Shown piece after piece: positions 16,279-26,097 of a stretch of 54,535 bases of DNA (the stretch's first letter is position 1; every line of letters begins with the position of its first letter). Location: contig NZ_JACJON010000024.1 in the NCBI RefSeq assembly GCF_014695585.1, positions 1-54,535 of the forward strand. The letters are read 5' to 3'. The notes under the pieces were generated by a model. That model ran no database searches. It saw only the letters and a program-made list of their open reading frames with translations, and was not told the origin of the DNA. Both the position numbers and the translations under genes were made by a program. Source of the DNA: Microcoleus sp. FACHB-831. GTDB lineage: Bacteria > Cyanobacteriota > Cyanobacteriia > Cyanobacteriales > FACHB-T130.

Positions 16279-16664
16279 CGTTAAGCTTTCTCAATCAAAA
16301 CAGTGGTTGCTGTTGACTGCCTATTTTTCTCAGAAAGGGGGTTAGGTTTTTTAGTGCGGCGATCGCCATCTACAAAGTGAATATTGCAAATAGTAACCCT
16401 GCTACCATGTCTCCTAAAGGACGGGTGGCTCAGTATTTTTATTTAAATTTTTAATTAGCCGTATAGATCGCGCCTGTGGATTGCGGCTATATCTGCGTAA
16501 ATACACTAAATTTGTCTGCCGCCATACCTGCTAAGGGGTTTTGGCTTAAGCGGCTACGTGTTTATGCTGAACTTTGGCGTAGGTGATATTTATCATATTC
16601 GCCTGAAATAAAATTAGTAACAACAATTACATATTAAGCAATCAACTTTCTAAGGATATAGAAA
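16279..16664. other. Intergenic region between DUF928 and PEP-CTERM genes
   Basis: 386 bases, no gene seen. A short T-rich stretch and AAAGGGGGTTAGG follow the DUF928 stop, but no convincing terminator hairpin is present. The 3' part should contain the promoter of the PEP-CTERM gene, which has AAGGATATAGAAA before its ATG. Confidence 0.35.
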
Positions 16665-17552
16665 ATGTTCGCCTTAACAAAAATACGCTCGTTCGCACGC
16701 TGGGTAGCTACTGCTACCTTTACCGTATGTCTCGCTAGCACCGGGGGACAGGTGGCTAATGCCGGAACGCTGCACAACGGCTGGAATTACGCCATCGACT
16801 CATTTACAGATGGATTTACTGGCAACCAAGTCGGAGGCGGTGTATTTGAATTTTATGGGATGGCTATCCAAGAAAAGAGCGATCGCATAGTTGTGGCTCT
16901 TAATGCCAATCTGCCGATTACAGGCTTTGCCAATAGCCAAGCGGCTAACGGTAGCGTCGGCTGGGGCGATTTGTTCTTCAATTTTTCAGGGCAAAATTTT
17001 AAGACGGCTAGCGCTAATGGAAGTTTATTTGCTGTCCGTTTTGCCGAGACCAATGACTCTGGTGCAGCAACTACAGGTGTATATAAAAATGTCACTGCTA
17101 AAAGTGTCAGTTTGACCAACAGTGGATTTGTAAACTTAGCCCAGTATGACAACTATGTTGCAGCCGGAGGTGGAACATCCTCAATGGCCGATTTAGCTGC
17201 AACTGACCCTTACTTTGAACGCGAAGGCTACGCGACTGTTCTGAATGAAATAGATTCTGGGACTAAGGTTGGCGATATCAGTTTCCTAAATTCAGCCAGC
17301 TTGAATACATTGGGGCTAAATTTCAATAAGTTTGGCGCGAGTGGTTCTGAAACTTTTGGATTCAGCTTTGCCAAATCTTCTTTGCCTGGTGATAGTTATA
17401 TTGCCAATATTTTTGCCGAATGCGCTAACGACGGCATAGCAATTATTAGCCAAGCGGAATCAGTTCCAGAACCTGCTTCGGCATTGGGAATATTGGCATT
17501 TGGTGCTTTTGGTGGGATTTCCCGACTATTGCGTAAAAAAGTTAATACTTAG
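16665..17552 (+). CDS. PEP-CTERM surface protein, XDD3-like
   Basis: 295 residues. There is a signal peptide (about 1-33, ending VANAG) and a C-terminal sorting signal VPEPASALGILAFGAFGG followed by a basic end (RLLRKK), the tripartite PEP-CTERM motif recognised by exosortase. The body (LHNGWNYAIDSF, GWGDLFFNFSGQNF, FAETNDSGAATTGVYKNVTA) matches what I recall as the XDD3 family of exosortase-dependent surface proteins. Expected location is the outer surface or extracellular matrix. No exosortase gene is in the window. A strong hairpin follows and separates it from the convergent alpha-2-macroglobulin gene. Confidence 0.85.
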   Translation: MFALTKIRSFARWVATATFTVCLASTGGQVANAGTLHNGWNYAIDSFTDGFTGNQVGGGVFEFYGMAIQEKSDRIVVALNANLPITGFANSQAANGSVGWGDLFFNFSGQNFKTASANGSLFAVRFAETNDSGAATTGVYKNVTAKSVSLTNSGFVNLAQYDNYVAAGGGTSSMADLAATDPYFEREGYATVLNEIDSGTKVGDISFLNSASLNTLGLNFNKFGASGSETFGFSFAKSSLPGDSYIANIFAECANDGIAIISQAESVPEPASALGILAFGAFGGISRLLRKKVNT

Positions 17553-17556
17553 CAGG

Positions 17557-17577
17557 AGGGTGGGCAGTGCCCACCCT
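17557..17577. terminator. Bidirectional hairpin between convergent genes
   Basis: AGGGTGGGC (17557-17565) pairs with GCCCACCCT (17569-17577), 3-base loop, then TCTTTTGC on the + strand. It sits between the stop codons of the PEP-CTERM and alpha-2-macroglobulin genes. The same GGGTGGGC core recurs in the larger palindrome at 36448-36503, so an interspersed repeat is serving as a terminator. Confidence 0.65.
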
Positions 17578-17584
17578 TCTTTTG

Positions 17585-20500
17585 CTACTTTTGCTTATCC
17601 GCAACTATCAACGTAGAGGAAGCAGATCGCCCAAATTCTTCGGGAGCATATTGTAGGTGAACTTCTGCACCAGGCCAGAGGAAAGTACCAGGAGTAACGG
17701 AACGAACGAGGTAGTGGAGGGTATAGATTCCGGGTTGGAGGCGATCGCTATAAGCCATTATGCGATCGCGATAAATTCTCTTAAATCCAAAGTCATCTCC
17801 CTCAGCCTGTAACTTCAAGTTGCTAGTCTTGAAACTAGCATCCACCGCCTCCAAACCAGCCGCCAGAGGATCTGTAATCACGACATGATCGACAGCACGA
17901 TCGGTAATAATCTGCAAACCAATATCAAACACTTGCCCGGTTTCTAGAGTCAACGGATCGTCAGAAGCGTACAATCCTACCTTTCTCAAGACCTTATCCC
18001 CACCAACTCGGCTGATTTCTCGCACTACGCGCAACCCATTAAATCGCCCTGGTTGATTTCCTTGTAATCGATAGCGATAAGCAGCTAGATAGTGCAACGT
18101 ACCCTTGCCAGATTTGTCTAAAATAAGCTCGTTGCGCCCTTTAGGTAAATCGGCCATTGGCAGTTTAATTTCCTGGCTAGCCTTGCGATAGCCTTCAAAT
18201 CTACTTGACCCTAATTTCTTGCCAGCGAGTTGAACTGTAGCAGTAAAATTAGGCGGCGTTGGCTGCAACTTGCTGTACTCAACCAAAGCGGTTAGAGCAG
18301 AGGCATTATCGTAGCTACTCCCCCAAGAACCATTGCGCCGTAAAGCTAAGAGGCTTTTTAGCAAGCGATCCAAAGCTTCTGGTTTTACAGGCTTTAGAGA
18401 GGAAACCTTCGTGGCTGAAGTCGCAGATTTATTAACAGATTGCTGCGCGTTTACAGCAACAAACAATCGCAAAGCTTGAGCCTGAGCAGTTGTAGGCGAA
18501 CTTATCCACTTCCAGCCTTGCGGCAGATTTATAGTAGCGTTGCGACCAGTTTCATAGATACTTTCCTGCAACTGATTTAACAACTCTTGAGATTGCTGCT
18601 GCCATTCTGGAAACTGGGATAAGTATCGAATCAGTTTAATTTGCATAACTGGATCGAATTGGCTGCGTACCTGATAGATATCTGTTAAGAAATCATTGCG
18701 CTTTTCTCCTAGTTCTGCTAAAGCCATTAACGCTTCTAGCCGCACTTGATTTTTGCATAGTTCTTGCTTGCAGAAATCGTATTGTGCGGGGTTTGCCAGA
18801 ATTTTCTTTAGATAACCTTTAAGGCGAGATACCATTCCAGCATCTACAGCATTTGGAAAAGCTTTCGATGCTTTAGCCAGAGATTCAGCCGCGTAGGGAG
18901 AAACAAACGGATCGGAAGTTTTCTGTCCTGGGAAGCTAGCAAACCCGCCATCAGGAGAAGAGAGTTTTTGCAATTGTTCTAGCGCGGATTTGGCTTCTTG
19001 GGTTGGATTGAAGCCTGTTAAACTCTGACCGTATTGTTGAGAAAGAGAGGCAAGATTGGCCGCGATCGCTAGTTTACTCGCCTCTGGTTCTAAAAACGGC
19101 AACTGGTCTTTTTCCAAAACCTGTCGCGCTGGTGCAGTAATCTCCGGTATCAGCGTGCTAGCCAGAGAAACTTCTAAACCTCCTGCATCAATTGCAACAT
19201 TTTTATCTATATTTAAGGGAATCTTTGCCCGATTGTTAGTCGTTCCAGATTCTACAACTTGTTCTGTAATTTCTAGCGGCTTCACTTGCAAAGGCACTTC
19301 AAAAGCATCCGATGTCCCATTTAATTGGGTAAGAAACTGAACTTTACCCTCACCCGTATTAGCGGCAATTATGGGAAAACGGTAAGCCTGAGTTCCCGAT
19401 TGTACTTGAGTTTGTAAACTGCCAGAATTATCTTCAGCAAACTGGACTGAACCGCTTACGTTACCATTGATTGCCAGATTTCCCGATTGTCCCGTGTTGT
19501 TAGTTACAGATAAGCCAACCTGCATGCGATCGCCAGGACGTGCAAACTGCGGAATGATTGCATTAGACAGCAGTGGCTTAGTAGTTATGAAAGTATTTTC
19601 GCCATTACCAAAGTGGAAATTACCATCAGTTGCAACAGCCATTACTCGCCAAGTCGTCAAGTCATCCGGTAGCTTAAAACTAACAGTAGCTTTACCGCTA
19701 GCATCTGTTAAAACAGAGCCATTATAGTAAGCTAAAGCTTGGAAATCTTTGCGGACGCGAGTATTAGCTGCACCTGATGAAAGTCCGCCGCCATAACCCC
19801 AACCTTTGGGTTTAAGCTGAGTAGCTTTTACCACTACATCAGGGCGATTATCGCTGAAGCGGGTGGAAATAGGTTGGTCTGCATAAACCGTTTGTACTAA
19901 ATCTGGTAGACGATATCCAGTTAATTGCAAGACGGCTTCATTCACCGCCATTACTGTGAATTGTCCTTTAGCTGGATTGCCTTTATCGTCCTTCAATTCT
20001 AGTTGCAGAGTCTCTGATGCACCAGGTTCGAGTTGCGCTTGGAGTGGAGTAACTTGGACTTTTAAATATTTATCATCCAAGTTGGTTTTAAATGGGGTCA
20101 TTCCAATCCGCACCAGATTTTCTACATTTCCTGCTTCCGCCCGATCTAGGGAAGCGCCTTGGCGAACTAACACTGCTTGTACTGCTGCATTAGGTAACAT
20201 TTCTGGCGTTACCTGAAACTGAATTTGAGGCGCACCGCCTTTAACTTTTGTTGTTGTCCGATAAATGATATTTTGCCTGACAACAGCAAAGTATAATTCA
20301 GCTTCGGGATAAGGAGATTGGATTAAAGCTGTAGCAATTTCGCCTGGTTTGTAGGTTTCTTTGTCGAGTTTGATTTCCAAGCGATCGCCCTCTCGCGAAC
20401 CCCACGCTACTGCATTATCTCCAGTAGCCCAAATCTGCAAGTCGGTTGCAAGTAGTTCGTTACCATCAGTAAAATTAGCGCGAATGCGATAAGAACCAGA

Positions 20501-23398
20501 TTCGGGGGGAGTGAGGGAAACAGCTTGCGGACTGCTTGCAGATTTTACCTCCGCTTGTCCTACTGTTTTATATTCGATTTGGTTTTTAGCAGTTTGGCTT
20601 CCTTCCACTACCTGCGTCACGCTGCTGTATTTCATTTGTTGCAGTTCGACGCGCACCTTTTGACCTTCTATTACTTTTCCTGTAGGGTCGGTGACGATAA
20701 CTTCGATGGGGAAAGGTTTTTTCGCATCAGCGACGAAGTTGCTTTGCAAACCTATTAAGCGATCGCTTGGTAAGGCGGTAAAATTTTTAGAATCAGATAC
20801 AGATAAATTAGATACGTCTGCGACTTGCACATCCACGCGGTAAGTCATCGGGTAAAGCAAATCCTTCCCAACTGTCACCGTTTGGCTGCCTTTACCGCTA
20901 GCATCTAATACAGCATTTTGTTGGAAAACATCGCTAGAGACAGCAGGACTTTCCTCCGGCCAAAGCCACTGGCGACCGAAGGAGAATTTATCCCAACCTT
21001 TAGGGTTAAAATCGGTGCGCGATCGCGTCACGTAATAAGTAGCTTTTCCACCTTCTACAGGTGAACCAAACAAGTAGTTGCTAGTAGCTTTAGCCTCAAC
21101 TTTCTGACCAATTAGTGCAACTTCCTTATCAAGATTTACCTCCACCTTAAAATTAGGCGGTTTGAACTCAGCAACGCGAAATTCTCCAGATATTTCCGCG
21201 CCACTATCACCCTTAGCGCGTATTGAATAATAGCCTAGAGGCTGATTAGTTTTGATGGGCACTTCTAGCGAGAACGTGCCAAATTCATTAGTTGTCTGAG
21301 TGCCTAAATCTGTCTTTTGACCATCAGAAGTTTCTAGGGTCACTTTGTATCGAGAATTTTTGTCCTGTTTTAGTACAGCATTTTGCAGATAGTAAGCCAT
21401 CCCAGTAAACGAAGCCTTTTCGCCTGGTTGGTACATCTGACGATCTGAGAAAATTACTCCCCGCGATTCTGGCTTATTACCTTGCCAATCTGAATAAATG
21501 CCGTAATCGTAAGCACCGCTATACTCATTACTACGAGCAAAAGCCCAATCTTTATTTTCACGAGCAATTGTTAGTAATTTTGGCGCTTCTGCAAAGCCAG
21601 AATTCGATTTCATGCATTTCTGCAAACCTTGAAGATTTAGCAGCAGCGTGCCAGTTTGGTCAGTTTTACCAGTTGCACAAGGCGTTGGTTGAGTTTGAGA
21701 TTTAGCCTCTAACTGCGATTCATAAATCTCGACTGGTGCAGATGCTACGGGTGAACCATCCGAGAGATGATGCACTCTAATTAATGCGGAAGATGGAAAC
21801 CACTGTGCAAATACTCCCAAATTAGTTAATTGCACTATTCCATAATTAGTCAATTCCCGCCATTGCTGCTTACCATTCTGCTTATAACTATTTGTTCGTC
21901 CCTGAACGCCATAAGCTAGCATCCCAGTAGCCGCGCCCAATTTATCTCGTAAAGGAACAGTTACATCAGTAGACTGATTTTTTTTGCCTGATACCCGGAA
22001 ACTCTGCCAAGAATTGGGATTGGGAAGCAGATCGTTAGTTTCTCCCTTGGGATAGGCTGAATCTGTATAGACTAAATCAGTCGGTTGCACCACTTTATAA
22101 GCGGCTTTGTAGTTAGATTCTGGCAGATTGACGGTTGTAATATTTAGCTGTAAATCTTTACCAGATGGAAAAATATGCAACCCAGAGGGAACCCAGATAT
22201 CGCCAGCCACATCGCCTGTTTCATACTTCAACGTGACTGGCTTATCCAAAGTTTGCCCAAACTTATCCTTAAGGTTGGCACCGATGGTAATTGTATAAGT
22301 GGTTGTAGGATCTAGAGCATAAGGATTGAAGCCAACAAGGCTGTCTCCATCATTTGCTTGAATAAGTTTTGGAGACTCTTTAGGCGCAGGATTAATCTTA
22401 ATGTTCTCAATAGCTGAATCTGCGACGATGCCATTATTAAATTGCAGTTGTGGGCTGCCTTTAACAAAGCGTCCGTAGGCTTCTCCTGCATCCAGTTGGC
22501 CGTAAAATTGTAGCTTTTTAAATGTTAGGGGCGAATAAGTTGTAAGTTCATTAGTAAAGGGAGTTTCGCTAGCTAAATTTCCTTTGGCAGGACGCAATCC
22601 AGGAGAAAATTCTAAGCGGTAACGTGTGGCTTTGGCTAGAGTTTGCTCGGGTACTAGGGAATATGTCCAGTTGCGGGCGGAGGGGTCAAAATTTTCTTGT
22701 GGCTGCTGATACTCGGAGGGGATATTTTCTTCTTTATCTAGGGCGACTTTTAACCGCATCCCCGTTTTCTGCCCCTCCGGGATTAATAGCAAATGCTCTT
22801 GAATAGAAGGCAGATCGAGTTCTACGTTAGAGCTGAATTTAAGGGTAGGCTTTAAATCGATGGGTTCGCTTTCAGGAACTTCTGCTTTCTTATTAACAGG
22901 TAAAGGAGTTCCGGGCAAATTGGATAATTGAATGGGTTCTGTGTTGAAAGTCCAAGCTAAATCCCGATCTAATTTATGATTTTTCAGATCGGCTAAACCC
23001 GATTTGAGGGTAACTTTAACGCGGGTGGCTTTAGGTAGTGCTTTGTCGGCTTGGAAGCCTACCATCCGGGGAGTTAAGAATCTAAATTGACCGGGTAGAG
23101 GCGGCAGAATTTCAAATTTCTGTAATAGACGCTGTTGATCTGGACTATCAAGACTTTCTACTGGAATTAGAGCGTCTTTAAACCTAATGATAATTTGGGA
23201 TAGAGGTTCAGCTTGCCCGGTGGGGCTAATTTGCTCAATCCATTCTGGCAGTTGCGGTGTAGCTATGGAGGAAACCTGTGGCAGCGGCTCGTTACCTGAG
23301 AAGATGTTAACTATGCCGCATCCTGTCATGCCCACTACAAGTGCTAGGACAAATAGGAACTGTATCGAAATTCTGATAATTCTGCCCATGTGTTGCAT
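17585..23398 (-). CDS. Alpha-2-macroglobulin family lipoprotein (no thioester)
   Basis: 1937 residues from ATG at 23398, chosen because TGAGGAAAG lies six bases upstream; the frame is open to 23449. A short signal peptide ends in a lipobox (LVVGMTGC, Cys27), so it should be a lipid-anchored periplasmic protein. Macroglobulin domains are visible: SDRQMYQPGEKASFTGMAYY (MG/A2M_N), the central A2M motif LPDDLTTWRVMAVATDGNFH near residue 1250, and a helical alpha-alpha toroid about 1430-1750. The CxEQ thioester motif is absent; the corresponding place reads APARQVLEKDQLPFLEPEAS. Such proteins trap or restrain proteases in the periplasm; without the thioester they cannot crosslink covalently. pbpC, its usual partner, lies 3.6 kb away in the other orientation. 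Confidence 0.9.
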   Translation of the reverse strand: MQHMGRIIRISIQFLFVLALVVGMTGCGIVNIFSGNEPLPQVSSIATPQLPEWIEQISPTGQAEPLSQIIIRFKDALIPVESLDSPDQQRLLQKFEILPPLPGQFRFLTPRMVGFQADKALPKATRVKVTLKSGLADLKNHKLDRDLAWTFNTEPIQLSNLPGTPLPVNKKAEVPESEPIDLKPTLKFSSNVELDLPSIQEHLLLIPEGQKTGMRLKVALDKEENIPSEYQQPQENFDPSARNWTYSLVPEQTLAKATRYRLEFSPGLRPAKGNLASETPFTNELTTYSPLTFKKLQFYGQLDAGEAYGRFVKGSPQLQFNNGIVADSAIENIKINPAPKESPKLIQANDGDSLVGFNPYALDPTTTYTITIGANLKDKFGQTLDKPVTLKYETGDVAGDIWVPSGLHIFPSGKDLQLNITTVNLPESNYKAAYKVVQPTDLVYTDSAYPKGETNDLLPNPNSWQSFRVSGKKNQSTDVTVPLRDKLGAATGMLAYGVQGRTNSYKQNGKQQWRELTNYGIVQLTNLGVFAQWFPSSALIRVHHLSDGSPVASAPVEIYESQLEAKSQTQPTPCATGKTDQTGTLLLNLQGLQKCMKSNSGFAEAPKLLTIARENKDWAFARSNEYSGAYDYGIYSDWQGNKPESRGVIFSDRQMYQPGEKASFTGMAYYLQNAVLKQDKNSRYKVTLETSDGQKTDLGTQTTNEFGTFSLEVPIKTNQPLGYYSIRAKGDSGAEISGEFRVAEFKPPNFKVEVNLDKEVALIGQKVEAKATSNYLFGSPVEGGKATYYVTRSRTDFNPKGWDKFSFGRQWLWPEESPAVSSDVFQQNAVLDASGKGSQTVTVGKDLLYPMTYRVDVQVADVSNLSVSDSKNFTALPSDRLIGLQSNFVADAKKPFPIEVIVTDPTGKVIEGQKVRVELQQMKYSSVTQVVEGSQTAKNQIEYKTVGQAEVKSASSPQAVSLTPPESGSYRIRANFTDGNELLATDLQIWATGDNAVAWGSREGDRLEIKLDKETYKPGEIATALIQSPYPEAELYFAVVRQNIIYRTTTKVKGGAPQIQFQVTPEMLPNAAVQAVLVRQGASLDRAEAGNVENLVRIGMTPFKTNLDDKYLKVQVTPLQAQLEPGASETLQLELKDDKGNPAKGQFTVMAVNEAVLQLTGYRLPDLVQTVYADQPISTRFSDNRPDVVVKATQLKPKGWGYGGGLSSGAANTRVRKDFQALAYYNGSVLTDASGKATVSFKLPDDLTTWRVMAVATDGNFHFGNGENTFITTKPLLSNAIIPQFARPGDRMQVGLSVTNNTGQSGNLAINGNVSGSVQFAEDNSGSLQTQVQSGTQAYRFPIIAANTGEGKVQFLTQLNGTSDAFEVPLQVKPLEITEQVVESGTTNNRAKIPLNIDKNVAIDAGGLEVSLASTLIPEITAPARQVLEKDQLPFLEPEASKLAIAANLASLSQQYGQSLTGFNPTQEAKSALEQLQKLSSPDGGFASFPGQKTSDPFVSPYAAESLAKASKAFPNAVDAGMVSRLKGYLKKILANPAQYDFCKQELCKNQVRLEALMALAELGEKRNDFLTDIYQVRSQFDPVMQIKLIRYLSQFPEWQQQSQELLNQLQESIYETGRNATINLPQGWKWISSPTTAQAQALRLFVAVNAQQSVNKSATSATKVSSLKPVKPEALDRLLKSLLALRRNGSWGSSYDNASALTALVEYSKLQPTPPNFTATVQLAGKKLGSSRFEGYRKASQEIKLPMADLPKGRNELILDKSGKGTLHYLAAYRYRLQGNQPGRFNGLRVVREISRVGGDKVLRKVGLYASDDPLTLETGQVFDIGLQIITDRAVDHVVITDPLAAGLEAVDASFKTSNLKLQAEGDDFGFKRIYRDRIMAYSDRLQPGIYTLHYLVRSVTPGTFLWPGAEVHLQYAPEEFGRSASSTLIVADKQK

Positions 23399-23606
23399 GA
23401 CTTTCCTCACAGCTAATCCCTTGGATAGGTGACACGGACTTCCTAACAACCTTTCTACATCTCAATCTGTCAGCTTTCCGGGTAGAGCAACTATAGAAGA
23501 GGAGAATCTTTACTTCTTGGATTAGGCAGAAGCTATGGGAGCGCATGTTGAGGATAGAGCGATCGCGCTTTGAAACGTTTTGCGATCGCTTTCCTCTACA
23601 AAATGG

Positions 23607-24920
23607 TTAAACAGGCGACGCGGACGCACCTTGAAGCTTGGTAGCGTTCTTATCTTTTTTCAATTGTGCTTCGATTGCATCGCAGGCAACCTTGACTCCA
23701 TTTTCTGCCTGTACCTTAGTGCCAACTTCTGCGGCTTTAGCCTGGTAGCGAGGTTCGCGCAAGAGGCGATCGAGTTCCTTAGCCGCACGGGAAGCAGTGT
23801 AGCGATCGCGATCGATAGTCCGTCCGACTCCTAAACGAGTAATGCGCGCTGCATTGTCTGGTTGGTCGTTACTAAAGGGTACTACCAACATCGGGCGACC
23901 GGAACGCAACACCTGTGCAGTTGTCCCCACGCCTCCTTGATGCACAATAGCAGCAGCCCTATCAAACAGTTCCGAGTAGGGAGCGTAGTCAAAAACAGCA
24001 ATATCCTTAGATTGCAACTCTTTTGGCAGGGGGCGGCTATCGTTCCCAACCAGCAATACAGCCCGACAGCCCAAGTTTAAGGCAGCTTTAGCACTTTCAA
24101 GGTAAAAGTCGTCAGCAACCCACACGGCGGAACTTCCCAAAGTAAAGACAATTGGCGGATCTCCCGCATCCAAAAATGACGACAATTCCGGAGATAGACC
24201 AGTATTGCCATTGCGATCGTAGAAAGTAAATCCGGTAATGCAAGTCTGTTTTGGCCAGTCGGGTTGAGGAGTTGCGAGAGCTTCTGAAAATAAAGCCAGC
24301 ACTAAGTCGGGGGAATTCATCCCTTCAAACATAGAATCGGCAAGGGGAGATAAACCAAGCTGCGCCCGTAATTGTCGCAGGGGTTCATCCCACGAGCTGA
24401 AACGATTTTTGGCGAGGCGGATGAGCGCTCCATTAAACCCAGAGCCAAGTATGCGTAGATTCAGCCAACTGGGTAAAGTCGCCACCACTGGCGGATCGTA
24501 GGCGGAGAGCAACGACATTGGAGACAGTACGCTGGAAACCCAACGAATTCCTGTTTTCTCAACAACGGGCGTTCCTGCGAAGCTGAGGGGGTGCGTCACC
24601 AACAGGTCAGCACCGCGCACTGCCGACATCAGATCCTCATAAGTTTCTTGGACATACGGTAAGATTGCTTGGCGAAAGACGTATTCTGTACCGTTTTGCT
24701 TGTCCATGATCTGACGCACAAGTTCTCGTTGCTGTTCAACGTCTGTGGGAAAATCAGGACGGACTGGGTGGAACTCAAGACCAGCCGCTTCGATTTTGTT
24801 ACGGTAGAACCCCGATGTAGCAATTACCGCTTCATGCCCGCGTGCCTTTAATTCTAAGGCGATCGCCATATAAGGATGCAGGTCGCCTAGCGAACCATAT
24901 GTGTGTAGAACAACCTTCAT
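23607..24920 (-). CDS. UGT-type glycosyltransferase (GT1 family)
   Basis: 437 residues with two Rossmann halves (GT-B). The N-terminal acceptor half begins VVLHTYGSLGDLHPYMAIAL, the usual start of this family, followed by ELKARGHEAVIATSGFY. The C-terminal donor half has FTLGSSAVW and the nucleotide-sugar motif HQGGVGTTAQVLRSGRPMLV then PFSNDQPDNAAR. It transfers a sugar to a lipid, sterol, carotenoid or natural-product acceptor; similarity to rhamnosyl/glucosyl transferases is general and the acceptor is unknown. Cytosolic or membrane-peripheral. A single gene, starting at ATG 24920 with GGCAGG upstream, about 210 bases before the A2M gene. Confidence 0.88.
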   Translation of the reverse strand: MKVVLHTYGSLGDLHPYMAIALELKARGHEAVIATSGFYRNKIEAAGLEFHPVRPDFPTDVEQQRELVRQIMDKQNGTEYVFRQAILPYVQETYEDLMSAVRGADLLVTHPLSFAGTPVVEKTGIRWVSSVLSPMSLLSAYDPPVVATLPSWLNLRILGSGFNGALIRLAKNRFSSWDEPLRQLRAQLGLSPLADSMFEGMNSPDLVLALFSEALATPQPDWPKQTCITGFTFYDRNGNTGLSPELSSFLDAGDPPIVFTLGSSAVWVADDFYLESAKAALNLGCRAVLLVGNDSRPLPKELQSKDIAVFDYAPYSELFDRAAAIVHQGGVGTTAQVLRSGRPMLVVPFSNDQPDNAARITRLGVGRTIDRDRYTASRAAKELDRLLREPRYQAKAAEVGTKVQAENGVKVACDAIEAQLKKDKNATKLQGASASPV

Positions 24921-25206
24921 ATTGCCTGCCGTATTTTTTTATAGATGATTTCTTTCCACTACAAAACTACGGCGCTTCTAGGGGTACGTGCTTCATCTGA
25001 TTGGTTCACCCCATCGGGTGATTAAGAGCAATTAGTCATAATCGTCTTGATGTGGAAGCTTACGAGCTGCCAGCGTCAGGTGATTAGAGAGAGGATGCGA
25101 TCGCGCTTCTCAACACTTCACCGCTACCCACGCGCTTCCATCTTTCAAGGCTTCTTCCTCTTGAGTTGGATTTGAATTGTGGTGAAGCAGGTTTAAACTT
25201 GGTTAT

Positions 25207-25690
25207 TCAGAGTTTCTCAGAGTTTTCTGCAATCCAAGCTGCTAGACTCTCTTGATCTTCCACACCATCCACAAGATTAATTATAGCAGTTCTCACACAA
25301 GTGGAGTACGCCAAACCCCACTGTTTTCAGGCCTTTCAAGTTTGAGTGCGTACCTCATATAACCAAGAACCGCTATATCATTACTACCGCTTCTGGTTCT
25401 GGTGCTACTAACTTATACCCATTCAATCGTAAAAAAACGTCGATGACAGCAAGGGCAATGCGCTTGTTGCCATCAACGAAACTATGATTTTTTGCCAGAG
25501 CATAGCCGTAGGCTCCTGCCAGATCAAACAGAGTTGCATTTTCACTGTAAGAGAATAAGTGCCGAGGTCTAGCTAGACTAGCTGAAAGTAACCCTGAATC
25601 TCTCAATCCAGGCTAACCTCCATGCTCTGCAATTAATTCTTTATGTATAGCTACTACTGCAATCTCTGGAACCCATCGCGGTTCCTTCAT
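25207..25690 (-). pseudogene. doc: Doc/Fic-type toxin, broken by an amber codon and a MITE
   Basis: Reading from ATG at 25690: MKEPRWVPEIAVVAIHKELI, AEHGG, an amber codon at 25615-25613 where the family usually has Leu, then in the same frame PGLRDSGLLSASLARPRHLF and the Fic core KNHSFVDGNKRIALAVIDVF (catalytic His and phosphate loop intact). At PEAVVMI the frame is interrupted by a 92-bp element with a TA duplication. Removing it restores INLVDGVEDQESLAAWIAEN and a stop at 25209-25207, total 129 codons, the normal Doc length. Doc toxins phosphorylate EF-Tu and are held by a Phd- or AbrB-type antitoxin. The restored ATG overlaps the antitoxin stop by ATGA. As it stands the toxin is inactive unless the amber is bypassed (TTG 25606 could restart) and the missing C-terminus is dispensable. 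Confidence 0.85.
25284..25375. mobile_element. 92-bp MITE inside the doc toxin gene
   Basis: Terminal inverted repeats TAGCAGTTCT (left) and AGAACCGCTA (right) with one mismatch, flanked by a TA duplication (25282-25283 and 25376-25377). Inner sequences GGAGTACGC and GCGTACCTC are also partly inverted. It has no coding capacity. A TA target suggests mobilisation by an IS630/Tc1-mariner transposase. I recall closely similar elements being dispersed in other filamentous cyanobacteria. Confidence 0.75.
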
Positions 25691-25707
25691 TTAGCTAGGG
25701 TGTGTCA

Positions 25708-26097
25708 TCAGTTAAGCCAGATGATAGAAGCAGCCAGATGTATAGCACCGAGGAAGTTTCTGGCCGTTTTGTCATAACGGGTAGCAATGGCACGGTATTG
25801 TTTAAGTTTGGCAAAGAAGTTTTCGATGAGGTGGCGAGCTTTGTATAGCTCTTTATCGTAGGGTCGTTGTTCTTTGCGATTAGATTTTGGCGGGATAACG
25901 GGTTCACATTGTTTCGCTTTTAATCGCTCAAGCACACGTTCATCGGCATCATAAGCTTTATCGGCGAGGAATGCCTCAGCCTCAATTTTATCCATAAGAG
26001 CATCGGCTCCCTCCAAATCATGGGCTTGACCAACTGTTAAATGAAAACCTAGTGGGTTACCCAAAGCATCACAAGTTGCATGAATCTTAGTACTCAA
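25708..26097 (-). CDS. IS5-family transposase, second frame (catalytic C-terminal part)
   Basis: 129 residues from a nominal ATG but normally made as the -1 frameshift extension of the upstream frame. It carries the second catalytic Asp (FLADKAYDADE) and the DDE Glu region (RHLIENFFAKLKQYRAIATR with YDKTARNF). The stop codon lies within the terminal inverted repeat. Joining the frames gives the canonical link SAGAKKKDNTDEAIGRSKGG followed by LSTKIHATCDALGNP. Confidence 0.88.
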   Translation of the reverse strand: MSTKIHATCDALGNPLGFHLTVGQAHDLEGADALMDKIEAEAFLADKAYDADERVLERLKAKQCEPVIPPKSNRKEQRPYDKELYKARHLIENFFAKLKQYRAIATRYDKTARNFLGAIHLAASIIWLN

